The position numbers were made by a program, and so were the translations under genes. From Streptomyces longispororuber (lineage in GTDB: Bacteria > Actinomycetota > Actinomycetes > Streptomycetales > Streptomycetaceae): a stretch of 60,204 nucleotides of DNA. The notes beneath the pieces were generated by a model, which saw only the letters and a program-made list of their open reading frames with translations, did not search any database and was not told where the DNA came from. Where the stretch lies: assembly GCF_024448165.1 (NCBI RefSeq), contig NZ_JAMOLN010000036.1:1-60204 (forward strand), written 5' to 3'. Below are positions 8,782 to 17,593 of this stretch, piece by piece. Position 1 is the first letter of the stretch; every line of letters starts with the position of its first letter.

Positions 8782-9687
8782 TCACTTCTCCCGGCGGCGG
8801 AGTGCGAAGAACTGGGCGGCGGAGGCGAGGACGACCAGGGCGAAGAAGATGTAACTGATCGCCGAGGCGTAACCGAGCCGGTAGCCGGTGAAGCCGACGT
8901 CGTAGACGTACTCGACGACCGGGCGCGTGGAGTTGTTCGGGCCGCCCTTCGTCATCAGGTACACCTGGTCGAAGACCTTCAGGGACGCCAGGACCTGCAG
9001 CACCGTGATCACGACCGTGATCCGGCTGAGCTGCGGCAGCGTGATCGACCACAGCCGGCGCCAGGCCCCGGCCCCGTCGATGGCCGCCGCCTCGTACAGG
9101 TGGTCGGGGACCGACTGGAGCGCGGCGAGGTAGAGCAGGAAGTTGAAGCCGACCGTCCACCACAGGGTGGTGAGGGCGATGGCCCACATGGCCACCGACT
9201 CGTCGCTGAGCCAGGCGTACTGGGTCAGTCCGAGGGCGTCCAGGAGGTGGTTGTAGAGGCCGAGGTCCGGCTGGTACAGCCAGATCCACAGCAGGCCGAC
9301 CACACCGACCGGGAGCAGGTACGGCGCGAAGAACGCGAGCCGCCACACCCACTGCCCCGGCAGCCCGGTGTGCACCAGGAGCGCCATGCCGAGCGCCACC
9401 ACGACCAGCGGGACCGTCGACAGGACGGTGAACCAGACGGTGTGGCCGAGCGCACGCCACATCTCCGCGTCCCGGAACGCCTCGGTGAAGTTGTCGAGGC
9501 CGATGAACGACGGGGCGTGCGCCGACAGGGCCCGGTCCGTGAGGCTCATCCACAGCCCCTGGCCCAGCGGCCAGACCATGAACACGGCGAACAGGACGAG
9601 GAAGGGGAGCGCGAAGAGCAGACCGGGGGAGAACAGCCGCCGCAGCGCCGGGAGCCCCGGCCTGGGCGAGGCGTGGGGAGAGGACAT
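8782..9687 (-). CDS. Sugar ABC transporter permease (MalF-type)
   Basis: Partner channel subunit, 301 residues, with six predicted membrane helices. The EAA motif is at about 199-222 (YEAAAIDGAGAWRRLWSITL). The start is ATG 9687, with GCAGGAGG upstream. It lies 32 bases downstream of the binding-protein gene and 2 bases upstream of the second permease in one transcript. Together with the binding protein it would import oligosaccharides released by the secreted GH43 enzyme; this coupling is inferred from gene order and the shared operator. Confidence 0.9.
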   Translation of the reverse strand: MSSPHASPRPGLPALRRLFSPGLLFALPFLVLFAVFMVWPLGQGLWMSLTDRALSAHAPSFIGLDNFTEAFRDAEMWRALGHTVWFTVLSTVPLVVVALGMALLVHTGLPGQWVWRLAFFAPYLLPVGVVGLLWIWLYQPDLGLYNHLLDALGLTQYAWLSDESVAMWAIALTTLWWTVGFNFLLYLAALQSVPDHLYEAAAIDGAGAWRRLWSITLPQLSRITVVITVLQVLASLKVFDQVYLMTKGGPNNSTRPVVEYVYDVGFTGYRLGYASAISYIFFALVVLASAAQFFALRRREK

Positions 9688-9719
9688 CGTCGTGCCTCCT
9701 GCGAGGTGGTCGCGGCCGG

Positions 9720-11063
9720 TCAGGCCGGGCTGGGCTTGGCGAGGAAGGTGTTCAGGCGCCGCACCATCGCGCGCGCCGCACGGTCCGGGGCGAGACCGTC
9801 GAGCAGGGCCTGCTGGAGGACCTGCGACATGGCGTTCTGGAAGTCGGAGCCCGCGCCCGCGAACCACACGGCGGGGTCGAGGACGACGTGGTCCGCCGCC
9901 GACTTGTAGTGCTCCTGCGGCAGCAGGGCGGCGTACTCCGGGGTGCGGGTGATCGGCTCGTACGCCGGGATGTGACCGGCCGTCGCCCAGATCTGCCCCG
10001 CCTTGAGGAGCGCGGCGATCGCCTGGTGGGTGCGCCGCCGGTGGTCCTCGTCGGGGTGCTCGCGGTGCGGGAGCACGAACGAGTGCGAGTCGGCGTACAC
10101 GGCCGGGGTGCCGAAGACGGTCGGCATGGGCGCCGCGCCCACGTTCTTGTCCGCCGCCCGGAACGTGCCGAGCTCCCATTCGCCGGACAGGATCATCGCG
10201 GTCTGCCCGTTGGTGAACGAGGCGAGCCCGGCCGCGTAGTCCAGGCGCTTCGGGTTCGTCCGGCCGTCGACCAGCTTGGCCATGAACGCGATGACCTCGG
10301 CCATCCGGTCCACGTCCACCTCGGCGGGACCGCCCGCCGGCAGCGTGAACGCGCCGCCCGTCTGCCGGTACAGGCCGTAGAACAGCCGCCAGCCCTGCGC
10401 GGTGTCCGTGGCGTAGCCGAAGGCGATGCCCTGCTTGCCGGACGCCTTCGCCAACTCCCGCCCCGCGGCGAGGAACGTGTCGGGCGACGAGAACGCGTCC
10501 GCGTCGAGCGTGCCGTCCTTCGTCAGCAGCCCGGCCTTCTTCACCGGCTCCGGATGGAAGAAGACGATGAACGGGTGGGTGTCCAGCGGGATCGCGTACG
10601 TGCGGCCCTCGTACTGGGTGCGCGACCACACGGCGTCGGCGAAGTCGCTCTTGCGGACCCCGAACTCGGCCAGCAGGTCCAGGTCCCACGGGTCCACGAG
10701 ACCGGTCGGTGCGTAGCCCGCGAGGCGCGACATGTGCGCGATCGCGACGTCCGGGCCGCGCCCGCCGGCCGAGGCCATGGCGAGCTTCGTGTAGTACGGG
10801 GTGCCCCACTCCAGGACCGTGCGCTCGATGCGCGTGCCCGGCATGTCGGGCCGGGCCTCGCGCACCATGTCGTTGAGCAGGCCGCCGTCGGCCCCGCTGA
10901 ACAGGTCCCACAGGCGCACGGTCGAGTCGCCGGCCGCGAGCGCGCTGCCGCAGCCGCTCAGCGCTCCGGCGCCGAGGACCGCGGCCCCGGCACCCAGCGC
11001 GGCCGTCAGCGCGCGTCGTCTGGTGAGTGCGGGGCGACCGACGGAGGCGGGTGTGCCGGTCAT
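9720..11063 (-). CDS. Sugar ABC transporter substrate-binding lipoprotein
   Basis: Extracytoplasmic solute-binding protein of the sugar (family 1) type, 447 residues. The N terminus carries a twin-arginine stretch (LTRRRALTAA) and a lipobox LSGC with the lipidated Cys at 38, so it is probably a Tat-exported lipoprotein. The fold motifs include GGRGPDVAIAHMSRL and TNGQTAMILSGEWELG. The start ATG at 11063 has AAGGAG just upstream, merging with operator copy 2. It is the first gene of the transporter transcript and lies 56 bases after the GH2 gene. The ligand is probably an arabinose- or galactose-containing oligosaccharide, by context only. Confidence 0.9.
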   Translation of the reverse strand: MTGTPASVGRPALTRRRALTAALGAGAAVLGAGALSGCGSALAAGDSTVRLWDLFSGADGGLLNDMVREARPDMPGTRIERTVLEWGTPYYTKLAMASAGGRGPDVAIAHMSRLAGYAPTGLVDPWDLDLLAEFGVRKSDFADAVWSRTQYEGRTYAIPLDTHPFIVFFHPEPVKKAGLLTKDGTLDADAFSSPDTFLAAGRELAKASGKQGIAFGYATDTAQGWRLFYGLYRQTGGAFTLPAGGPAEVDVDRMAEVIAFMAKLVDGRTNPKRLDYAAGLASFTNGQTAMILSGEWELGTFRAADKNVGAAPMPTVFGTPAVYADSHSFVLPHREHPDEDHRRRTHQAIAALLKAGQIWATAGHIPAYEPITRTPEYAALLPQEHYKSAADHVVLDPAVWFAGAGSDFQNAMSQVLQQALLDGLAPDRAARAMVRRLNTFLAKPSPA

Positions 11064-11073
11064 AGGGCTCTCC

Positions 11074-11087
11074 TTACATCGATGTAA
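11074..11087 (-). promoter_or_regulatory. LacI-type operator, copy 2 (before the binding protein)
   Basis: Perfect TTACATCGATGTAA, identical to copies 1 and 3, ending 10 bases before the binding-protein start codon and abutting its AAGGAG. I saw no clear promoter of its own in the 56-base gap after the GH2 gene, so it may block readthrough from GH2. Confidence 0.85.
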
Positions 11088-11119
11088 TACGCGGATGGTG
11101 GTGGCGGGCGAGGGCCGGA

Positions 11120-12943
11120 CTACTCGGCGTCCTCGAACGCGGCCGGGCGCAGCTGGGCCCGGCGCAGCAGAGTGGTGTCGACCTTCTCGGTGCGGTCGAA
11201 GCGGTACACGCCGTTGCGCTCCTGGAAGACGTCCGTGAGCTGGGTGTAGCAGTAGCCGAACATGTCCGGGTCCTCGAGCAGCACGCCCGTCAGACCGGTG
11301 AACCGCTCGACGAACTCCTCGGCGGTGCGCGGCCGTTCGCCGTACCCCCAGGAGGCGTCGCGCTCGTCGCCCGCCGCGTCGGCCGCCTCGGGGTCCCACC
11401 AGATGCCGCCGAACTCGCTGCAGAAGTACGGCTGACCGCGGTACGGAACGGACCAAGGGCGGCCCTCCGGGCCGGAGTTGACGTGCGGCCTGTCCTGCGC
11501 GAGGCCGTGCATCACCTTGGCGAAGGCGGCCGGGTCCTGCTCGTAGCAGTGCGAGTCGTACACGTCGGTCTCCAGCACCCGGTGCGCGTACCCGGACGCG
11601 TCGATCACCGGGCGGGTGCCGTCGGCCTGCTTGGTGGCCAGGAACATGGCCCGCGTGACGTCGTCGAGCTGGGTGATCCGGTCGTGCAGGTGCTGGTACG
11701 TCTCGTTGAGCGGGCACCAGCCGACGATCGCCGGGTGCGAGTAGTCCCGCTCCACGGCCTCCAGCCACTGCGCGACGTACGAGGCGTCGGGGCGCTGGTT
11801 GTCGTCGCGGGCGCCGACCTCGCAGCCCCAGTCGCCGAACTCGCCCCAGACCAGGTAGCCCAGCCGGTCCGCGTGGTACAGGTACCGCTCCTCGAAGACC
11901 TTCTCGTGCAGCCGGGCCCCGTTGAAGCCCGCGGCCAGGCCGAGTTCGATGTCGCGGACGAGCGCGGCGTCGCTCGGCGCGGTCATCAGACCGTCCGGGT
12001 AGTAGCCCTGGTCGAGGACGAGGCGCTGGAAGACCGGCTCGCCGTTGAGGAGGAGCCGCTTGCCGTCGACGGCGACCGAGCGCAGGCCCGCGTAGGAGGT
12101 GACCCGGTCCACCGGCGCGCCGTCGGCGTCGACGACGTCGAGCACGAGGTCGTACAGGTGCGGGTCGGCCGGCGACCACGCGCGCAGCCGGTCCTCGGGC
12201 ACGGTGAGCGCCAGCCGGGGGCTCAGGCCGAGGTCCGCGCGGGTCTCGGCGCTCACCACGGTGCCGTGCTCGTCCGACAGCGTGGCGCGGACGCGGTGCC
12301 CCGGCGCGTTGCGGCTCAGCGGCAGCTCCAGGAAGAACGATCCGGAGGCCAGGTCGGGGGTGATCCGCGGCCGCTTCAGGGCGACGCTCCGCGGCACCGG
12401 CTCCAGCCACACCGTCTGCCAGATGCCGGTCGTCCGGGTGTAGTGGCAGTGCGAGTTGGCGTACCAGGTGGCCTGCTTGCCGCGGGCCTGCGGGCCGTGC
12501 CGGGTGTCCCTGGCCCGCACCACGAGCGTCAGCTCCGCGCCGGCGGCGGCCACCTCGCCGAGGTCGGCGGTGAACGGCGTGAAGCCGCCGCGGTGCCGCG
12601 CCACCTCGACGCCGTTCGCCCACACCGTGGTGTCCTGGTCCACCGCGCCGAAGTGCAGCAGCACCCGGCTGTCGTCCCACTCGGCGGGCACGGTGACCGT
12701 CCGGCGGTACCAGACGGCCTCCAGGAAGTCGGTGTCCCCGACCCCCGAGAGCTCCGACTCCGGACAGAACGGCACCACGATGCTGCCGGTCAACTCGCGC
12801 TCCCGCAGGCCCCGTTCGAGGCCGGTGTCGGAGCGGTCGATCTCGAACTGCCACACGCCGTTGAGATTGAGCCAGGCCTCGCGGACGAACTGCGGGCGCG
12901 GGTACTCGGGCCGGGGCGTGGTGGCGGGGGTGGGGACAGGCAT
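11120..12943 (-). CDS. Glycoside hydrolase family 2 enzyme (beta-galactosidase-like)
   Basis: Cytoplasmic exo-glycosidase of 607 residues without a signal peptide. A jelly-roll sugar-binding domain (about 15-185, beginning LNLNGVWQFEIDRSDTGLERG) and an immunoglobulin-like domain (about 190-290) precede a TIM barrel. The acid/base is Glu414 in the Asn-Glu pair of GWCPLNETYQ; the nucleophile is Glu510 in FCSEFGG. It would finish breakdown of imported oligosaccharides. GH2 also contains glucuronidases, mannosidases and arabinopyranosidases, so the sugar is uncertain. The start ATG at 12943 has AAGGAG four bases upstream. It diverges from the lacI gene. Confidence 0.88.
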   Translation of the reverse strand: MPVPTPATTPRPEYPRPQFVREAWLNLNGVWQFEIDRSDTGLERGLRERELTGSIVVPFCPESELSGVGDTDFLEAVWYRRTVTVPAEWDDSRVLLHFGAVDQDTTVWANGVEVARHRGGFTPFTADLGEVAAAGAELTLVVRARDTRHGPQARGKQATWYANSHCHYTRTTGIWQTVWLEPVPRSVALKRPRITPDLASGSFFLELPLSRNAPGHRVRATLSDEHGTVVSAETRADLGLSPRLALTVPEDRLRAWSPADPHLYDLVLDVVDADGAPVDRVTSYAGLRSVAVDGKRLLLNGEPVFQRLVLDQGYYPDGLMTAPSDAALVRDIELGLAAGFNGARLHEKVFEERYLYHADRLGYLVWGEFGDWGCEVGARDDNQRPDASYVAQWLEAVERDYSHPAIVGWCPLNETYQHLHDRITQLDDVTRAMFLATKQADGTRPVIDASGYAHRVLETDVYDSHCYEQDPAAFAKVMHGLAQDRPHVNSGPEGRPWSVPYRGQPYFCSEFGGIWWDPEAADAAGDERDASWGYGERPRTAEEFVERFTGLTGVLLEDPDMFGYCYTQLTDVFQERNGVYRFDRTEKVDTTLLRRAQLRPAAFEDAE

Positions 12944-13035
12944 GGGACTCCTTGCCGCACGGGGTGTCGCGGGAACGCGTGGACGAGCGTCAGCAACGCG
13001 GTGCTGATCGGTGCGTGCCCATGGCACCATGCGAA

Positions 13036-13049
13036 TTACATCGATGTAA
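13036..13049. promoter_or_regulatory. LacI-type operator, copy 3 (between GH2 and lacI)
   Basis: Third exact copy of TTACATCGATGTAA, in the 192-base gap between the divergent GH2 and LacI genes, about 90 bases from each start. On the minus strand a TTGACC (13066-13061) lies 11 bases before it, so the palindrome would cover the -10 region of a GH2 promoter. It probably also autoregulates the LacI gene. Confidence 0.85.
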
Positions 13050-13135
13050 ATGTGCGGGACGGTCAAGGATCCGCCCCGAAACCGATTCGTGATGGTCGAT
13101 ACGATCGCGGGTGGCAGACGGAAGGAATGAACAGC

Positions 13136-14149
13136 GTGGCGGCCAGACCCAGGATCAAGGACGTGGCGGAGTACGCGGGCGTCTCGCCCAAGACGGTCTC
13201 CAACGTGATCAACAACTTCGAGCACGTCTCGGACCGGACCCGCGAGACCGTGAAGGAGGCCATCGAGGCGCTCGGTTACCGGGTCAACATCGCGGGCCGG
13301 CAGCTCCGCCAGGGCCGCACCGGCATGATCACCCTGGCGGTTCCCGAACTGGACGTCGCCTACTTCGCCGAGCTGGCCAAGCACGTGATGGCCGAGGCGG
13401 ACCGGCGCGGGCAGACCGTGCTGCTGCACCAGACGAACGGGGTGCGCGAGCGGGAACTGGCGGCGCTGCACGGCTTCGACGCCCAGTTCACCGACGGCGT
13501 GATCCTCAGCCCGCTCGCCCTGCACCCCCGTGACGTGGCCACCAGGGACCGCAGGCTCCCCGTGGTCCTGCTCGGCGAGCGGCCCGCCGAGGGCAGCACC
13601 GACCACGTCGCCATCGACAACGTCGCCGCCGCGCGCGAGGCCACCGCGCACCTGCTGTCCCGCGGCCGGCGCCGGATCGCCGTCGTGGGCGGGATGGTGC
13701 GGGGCCCGCAGGGCACGGACCGGCTCCGCACCGACGGCTACCGCGAGGCGCTGAAGGAGGCCCACGTCCCCTTCGACAGCGACCTCGTGGTGCCGGTGGA
13801 CGCGTTCCACTGGCGCGACGGCGCGCGGGCCGCGGCCGCCCTGCTGGACGCGGACCCCCGCCCGGACGCCTTGCTGTGCCTCAACGACCACCTCGCCCTG
13901 GGTGCGTTGCGCGCCCTGTACGAGCGGGGCGTGAGCGTGCCGGGCGAGCTCGACGTGGTGGGCTTCGACGACATCGAGGCGTCGCAGTTCAGCGTGCCGA
14001 GCCTGACGACGGTGGCCCCCGACAAGAGGGAGATCGCCCGGGCCGCGGTGGCGCTCCTGCTCGACCGGATCGACGACCCGGACACCAGCCCGTTGCAGGA
14101 CCACGTCGTCGGGCACGAGGTCATCGTGCGGGAGAGCACTGGGGGTTGA
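13136..14149 (+). CDS. LacI-family repressor of the sugar-polymer locus
   Basis: Repressor of 337 residues. The N-terminal helix-turn-helix and hinge read RIKDVAEYAGVSPKTVSNVI (about 6-25); a periplasmic-binding-protein-like sugar sensor follows (about 60-330), with ALLCLNDHLALGALRAL and LDVVGFDDIEASQF typical of the family. An ATG at 13127 is in frame, but GAAGGA touches it directly, whereas GTG 13136 has nine bases of spacing, so GTG is preferred. The three identical palindromes ahead of GH2, the transporter and GH43 are the evident targets. The inducer is probably a breakdown sugar. Confidence 0.92.
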   Translation: MAARPRIKDVAEYAGVSPKTVSNVINNFEHVSDRTRETVKEAIEALGYRVNIAGRQLRQGRTGMITLAVPELDVAYFAELAKHVMAEADRRGQTVLLHQTNGVRERELAALHGFDAQFTDGVILSPLALHPRDVATRDRRLPVVLLGERPAEGSTDHVAIDNVAAAREATAHLLSRGRRRIAVVGGMVRGPQGTDRLRTDGYREALKEAHVPFDSDLVVPVDAFHWRDGARAAAALLDADPRPDALLCLNDHLALGALRALYERGVSVPGELDVVGFDDIEASQFSVPSLTTVAPDKREIARAAVALLLDRIDDPDTSPLQDHVVGHEVIVRESTGG

Positions 14150-14272
14150 CCGGGGGCCGGGTGGCGGGCCGGTTCGCCGTCCGGCGGGGGCTCGGTGAAC
14201 ATCCCGCTGCCGAATGTGAACGCGCTGTCGAGGTGCCCCCGTGCGCGCAGTGGTGCCGCATAGGGTGCGGAC

Positions 14273-15034
14273 GTGCGAAGTGCGACAGACGGAACGAAGC
14301 GGGTCACGGGGCGTCAGGCGCGTTGCTGGTACGGGAGTTCGGGACTCGTCGCCCTGCTGCTCCTGGCCGGGTGCAGTGCCGCCGGTCCCGGTGACGGAGA
14401 CGGCGGAGCCGACGGGGCGGGGAGCGCCGGGCCGTCCGCGTCGGCGAGCGGAGCCGCCGGACCGGCAGCGGGTACCGGAACGCTCCCGGGCCTGCCGACC
14501 GTGGGCACGGCCCGTACGGAACTGGCGGATCTCAAGGTGGCGCCCCACGGCTCCATGTCCGGTTACAGCCGCGCCCGGTTCCCGCACTGGGCCGAGCAGG
14601 GCGACGACTGCAGCACCCGCGAAGTCGTCCTGGAGCGGGACGGCAAGGGCGTCGAGCGGGACGCCGCGTGCAAGCCCGTCTCCGGGACCTGGGTCAGCGT
14701 CTACGACGGAAAGACCTTCACCGACGCCGGTGACCTCGACATCGACCACACCGTGCCGCTGGCCAACGCCTGGCGGTCCGGCGCCGACTCCTGGACCCAG
14801 GAGCAGCGCAAGGCGTTCGCCAATGATCTGACGCATCCTCAACTCCTGTCGGTGTCGGCCTCGTCGAACCGGTCCAAGGGCGACCAGGGCCCCGACGAGT
14901 GGCAGCCGCCGGTCACGACGTACTGGTGCGCCTACGCGCGCTCCTGGGTGGCGGTGAAGTCGACGTACGAACTGACCGTGACCGACGCGGAGAAGGACAT
15001 GCTGAACCGAATGCTGGGCACCTGCTCCTCATGA
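14273..15034 (+). CDS. Secreted HNH-type nuclease lipoprotein (DUF1524-like)
   Basis: 253 residues. A lipoprotein signal ends in LLLLAGC with the lipid-modified Cys at 34. A Gly/Ala/Ser-rich linker follows (about 35-75), then a His-Me-finger-like nuclease domain with DLDIDHTVPL (Asp158-His159) and SSNRSKGDQGP (Asn199, Lys202), the expected catalytic and metal positions. Conserved Cys113, Cys133 and a C-terminal Cys suggest disulfides. The start GTG at 14273 has no strong Shine-Dalgarno. Its stop overlaps the start of the next gene by 4 nt (ATGA). It probably acts on DNA outside the membrane; its biological role is unknown. Confidence 0.82.
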   Translation: MRSATDGTKRVTGRQARCWYGSSGLVALLLLAGCSAAGPGDGDGGADGAGSAGPSASASGAAGPAAGTGTLPGLPTVGTARTELADLKVAPHGSMSGYSRARFPHWAEQGDDCSTREVVLERDGKGVERDAACKPVSGTWVSVYDGKTFTDAGDLDIDHTVPLANAWRSGADSWTQEQRKAFANDLTHPQLLSVSASSNRSKGDQGPDEWQPPVTTYWCAYARSWVAVKSTYELTVTDAEKDMLNRMLGTCSS

Positions 15035-15327
15035 CCGACGACCCGCGGGACGAGCGGATCGAGGGAGCGGTGCGGGCCGGGCCCGGCGGTGCCATGACCG
15101 ACGAGGTCGGGGTCATCACCGGTGACGTCACCGTCGCCACGGTCCGCCGTTCGGACGGCGCCGCCCACGTCGCCGTCCAGTACACCGGGGCCGACGAGTG
15201 GTACACGCTCACGGGCAGCCCGGTGCCGGTGCCGCCCGGCGGTCTCGGGGCGCTCCACGACGAGGTGCTGCGGCGCGTGCGGCGCGGGGGAGCGGCCGAG
15301 GTGTCCGCGCCGCCCGGCGACGGCTGA
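15031..15327 (+). CDS. Small hypothetical protein coupled to the nuclease gene
   Basis: 98 residues, no signal peptide, no membrane segment and no motif that I recognise. The middle (VGVITGDVTVATVRRSDGAA and AVQYTGADEWYTL) looks like beta strands; the ends are polar. Its ATG overlaps the nuclease stop as ATGA, so it is translationally coupled to a secreted nuclease. A role as a cytosolic protector (immunity-like) or an unrelated partner is only conjecture. Codon usage is like its neighbours. Confidence 0.65.
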   Translation: MTDDPRDERIEGAVRAGPGGAMTDEVGVITGDVTVATVRRSDGAAHVAVQYTGADEWYTLTGSPVPVPPGGLGALHDEVLRRVRRGGAAEVSAPPGDG

Positions 15328-15484
15328 CGCTCGGCCGGGCGGCACCGGCGGAGCGAAGCGACCGCTGACGGTAGACGCACCGCGGCGGATCCGACCGCGC
15401 CCCCCTACTGCGTCCGGTGGACTGCGGGCGGCACACCGGCGATGTCGCACGGAAGACCCCTGTCCGTTTTGCGACAGTCGGTCA

Positions 15485-16543
15485 ATGCGATGGGTGGGAC
15501 GCGTAGGGAGTGCGGCGGCGCTGCTGACGGCAGTCGTGGCCGGGGCCGTGCCGGGTCATGCGGCGGACGGGCCGCCGGGCGGTGACCGGGCCGCCGCGGC
15601 GGCGCGCGCCGAGCGGCTGATGCGGGACGCCGCCCGCGCGGTCGAGGCCTACGAACAGGCCCGCGCCGCGGTGGAAAGCGGTGCGCGGGAGCTGGCCAGG
15701 ACCGGTCGGCGGGAGGCCGCCGAGCAGCGTCGGCTCGACGGGCTGCTGCGCGCCCTGGGGCAGCAGGCCCGCGCCGAGTACCGCTCGGGCGGCGGCGGAC
15801 TGTGGGGTCCCGTGCTTCCGCTGATCACCTCGCGCTCGCCCGAGCGGGCCCTCGACGGCGCGGTACGGGCCCGGCGCGGCGACCGCGCCGCGGGTCAGCT
15901 CACTGACCGGGTACGCCAGGCCAGGGACCGGATCGCGGCGGACCGGGCCACGGCCGCGCGGCTGCTCGGCGCGCAGCGCGTCCAGGCCACGCGCCGGGCC
16001 ACCGCCCGCGCGCAGATCGAGGCGCGCCTGGACGAGGCGCAGGCGGAACTGCGGCGGGCGCAGGTGCCGCAGGCCGTTCCGGCGAGCCGCGGCGACTGCG
16101 CGCAGGGCGACGTCGCCGGTCTCGGCACCGCCACCGACCGGACCTGGGTGGCGCCCGTCGACCCGGCCCCCCTGTCGGCCGGGTTCGGCGCGGGCGGCGA
16201 CCGCTGGGCGCACCGCCACACCGGGCAGGACTTCGCCGTCGACACCGGGACGACGGTACGGGCGGTCGGCGCGGGCACCGTGCTCTTCGTGGGCTGCGGC
16301 GACGGCTTCGGCAACCAGGTCGTCGTCCGCCATCCGAACGGCTACTGCACGCAGTACGCCCATCTCTCGCTGATCGGCGTCTCGCCCGGTGACGAGGTCG
16401 CGGCGGGCACGGCCCTGGGCCTGTCGGGCGCGACCGGGAACGTCAGCGGCCCGCACCTCCACTTCGAGGTCCGGGTCACGCCCCAGCTGGGCTCCGGCAT
16501 CGACCCGATGCCGTGGCTGCACGTCCGCGGCGTTCACGTCTGA
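15485..16543 (+). CDS. Secreted M23 (LytM-type) peptidase with coiled-coil N terminus
   Basis: 352 residues. A signal peptide (about 1-26, ending PGHA-A) is followed by a long Ala/Arg/Glu-rich helical region (35-195), probably a coiled coil, and a C-terminal M23 domain (about 225-350). The zinc ligands are His245 and Asp249 (HRHTGQDF) and the HLH pair His324/His326 (GPHLHFEV), so the site looks intact. The architecture resembles NlpD/EnvC-type cell-wall regulators. No clear ribosome-binding site precedes ATG 15485. The 157-base gap upstream shows no riboswitch that I can fold by eye. The 3' end overlaps the convergent YihY gene by 10 bases. Confidence 0.88.
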   Translation: MRWVGRVGSAAALLTAVVAGAVPGHAADGPPGGDRAAAAARAERLMRDAARAVEAYEQARAAVESGARELARTGRREAAEQRRLDGLLRALGQQARAEYRSGGGGLWGPVLPLITSRSPERALDGAVRARRGDRAAGQLTDRVRQARDRIAADRATAARLLGAQRVQATRRATARAQIEARLDEAQAELRRAQVPQAVPASRGDCAQGDVAGLGTATDRTWVAPVDPAPLSAGFGAGGDRWAHRHTGQDFAVDTGTTVRAVGAGTVLFVGCGDGFGNQVVVRHPNGYCTQYAHLSLIGVSPGDEVAAGTALGLSGATGNVSGPHLHFEVRVTPQLGSGIDPMPWLHVRGVHV

Positions 16544-17409
16544 GCGGAGACGTCCTGCGCGCCGGTGTCCCGGGCGGCCGCGTCGCGCGGGACGAGGAAC
16601 CGGTTCAGCGGCGGCTCCTGGGCCAGCACCGCACCGATCGTCACCGCGAACGTGACCGCCGCGCACACCGCGATCAGCCAGGACAGCATGGCCAGGACCA
16701 GACCGAGCGAGCCGTACTCGCCGAGCGCCCGGTCGATCGCCCGCGGCATGTACAGCGGGGCGGTGAGCGCCAGCGCGCTGGTCGCGGCGGCGGCGAGCAG
16801 CGCACCGGGCAGCAGTTGCAGCCAGCCGATCCGCTTGGCCAGGAGGAGGTGCTGCGTCCACAGCCACATCCCCGCGCTCATCAGGAAGTAGAGCGGGACG
16901 CCGAGCACGGCGCCCGTCCCGAACCCGGTGCGGATCGGGCCCTGGAGGAACACCAGCACCAGCATCGTCAGGAGCCAGGCCACCCACCGCCACGCCGCGA
17001 TCCGGGTCGCAGCGCGGGGCAGCGCCCAGGCCCGCTCGCAGACCCGGGCCATCGCGCGGCTGAAGCTGGTCGCGGAGACCAGGGCGATCAGCACGCCGAC
17101 GGCGCCGCTGGTCTCCCGCAGCCCGGTGTCGTCGGAGTGGCCGAGGACCTGGGCGAGTTCCTGGTCCGACGCGCCGGAGAGACCGAACATCGCCCGCAGC
17201 GAGTCCTGGAGCTGCTCCCGCACCCCGCGCGGGGTGAACGCGGCGACGGCGAACAGCAGCGGGACGGAGGCCAGGAACGCCTGTGCCGCGAGGCGGGTCG
17301 CCGAGTCGAGCAGCTGGCCCGAGACCAGCCGGCCGCTGAGCTCCGTGAGGACGGGGAAGCGCCGCTCGGCGCCGTCGCGCAGCCGGTTGAGCCGGGTCGT
17401 CCACGCCAT
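16534..17409 (-). CDS. YihY/BrkB-family integral membrane protein
   Basis: 291 residues with about six predicted membrane helices, among them LASVPLLFAVAAFTP (near 50), VAWLLTMLVLVFLQGPI (near 145) and LVLAMLSWLIAVCAAVTFAV (near 240). This matches the YihY/virulence factor BrkB family, whose biochemical role is not settled. The C-terminal tail is short and polar. It is a single-gene minus-strand unit that overlaps the convergent M23 peptidase gene by 10 bases, with no terminator hairpin between them. Confidence 0.82.
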   Translation of the reverse strand: MAWTTRLNRLRDGAERRFPVLTELSGRLVSGQLLDSATRLAAQAFLASVPLLFAVAAFTPRGVREQLQDSLRAMFGLSGASDQELAQVLGHSDDTGLRETSGAVGVLIALVSATSFSRAMARVCERAWALPRAATRIAAWRWVAWLLTMLVLVFLQGPIRTGFGTGAVLGVPLYFLMSAGMWLWTQHLLLAKRIGWLQLLPGALLAAAATSALALTAPLYMPRAIDRALGEYGSLGLVLAMLSWLIAVCAAVTFAVTIGAVLAQEPPLNRFLVPRDAAARDTGAQDVSAQT

Positions 17410-17593
17410 CCCGCCTCCTGATCACGGCCGCCTCGTGCGAAGTATCGCCTCCGGCTCCGGCACCCGCATTCCGGGCGGCCGTCCGGTCGGAGCGGTCCGA
17501 ATGGCGGGGTGACGAGGCCGCGACGATGCTGAACGCGACCGCCGTGGCGAGCTGACAGCCGTGGCGAGCAGTGCGGGGCAGCGGAGAGGGAGC

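Noticed and set aside
15328..15484. A c-di-AMP (ydaO-type) riboswitch before the M23 peptidase, common for cell-wall hydrolase genes in actinomycetes
   Set aside because: The gap is only 157 bases and I could not recognise the conserved core elements.
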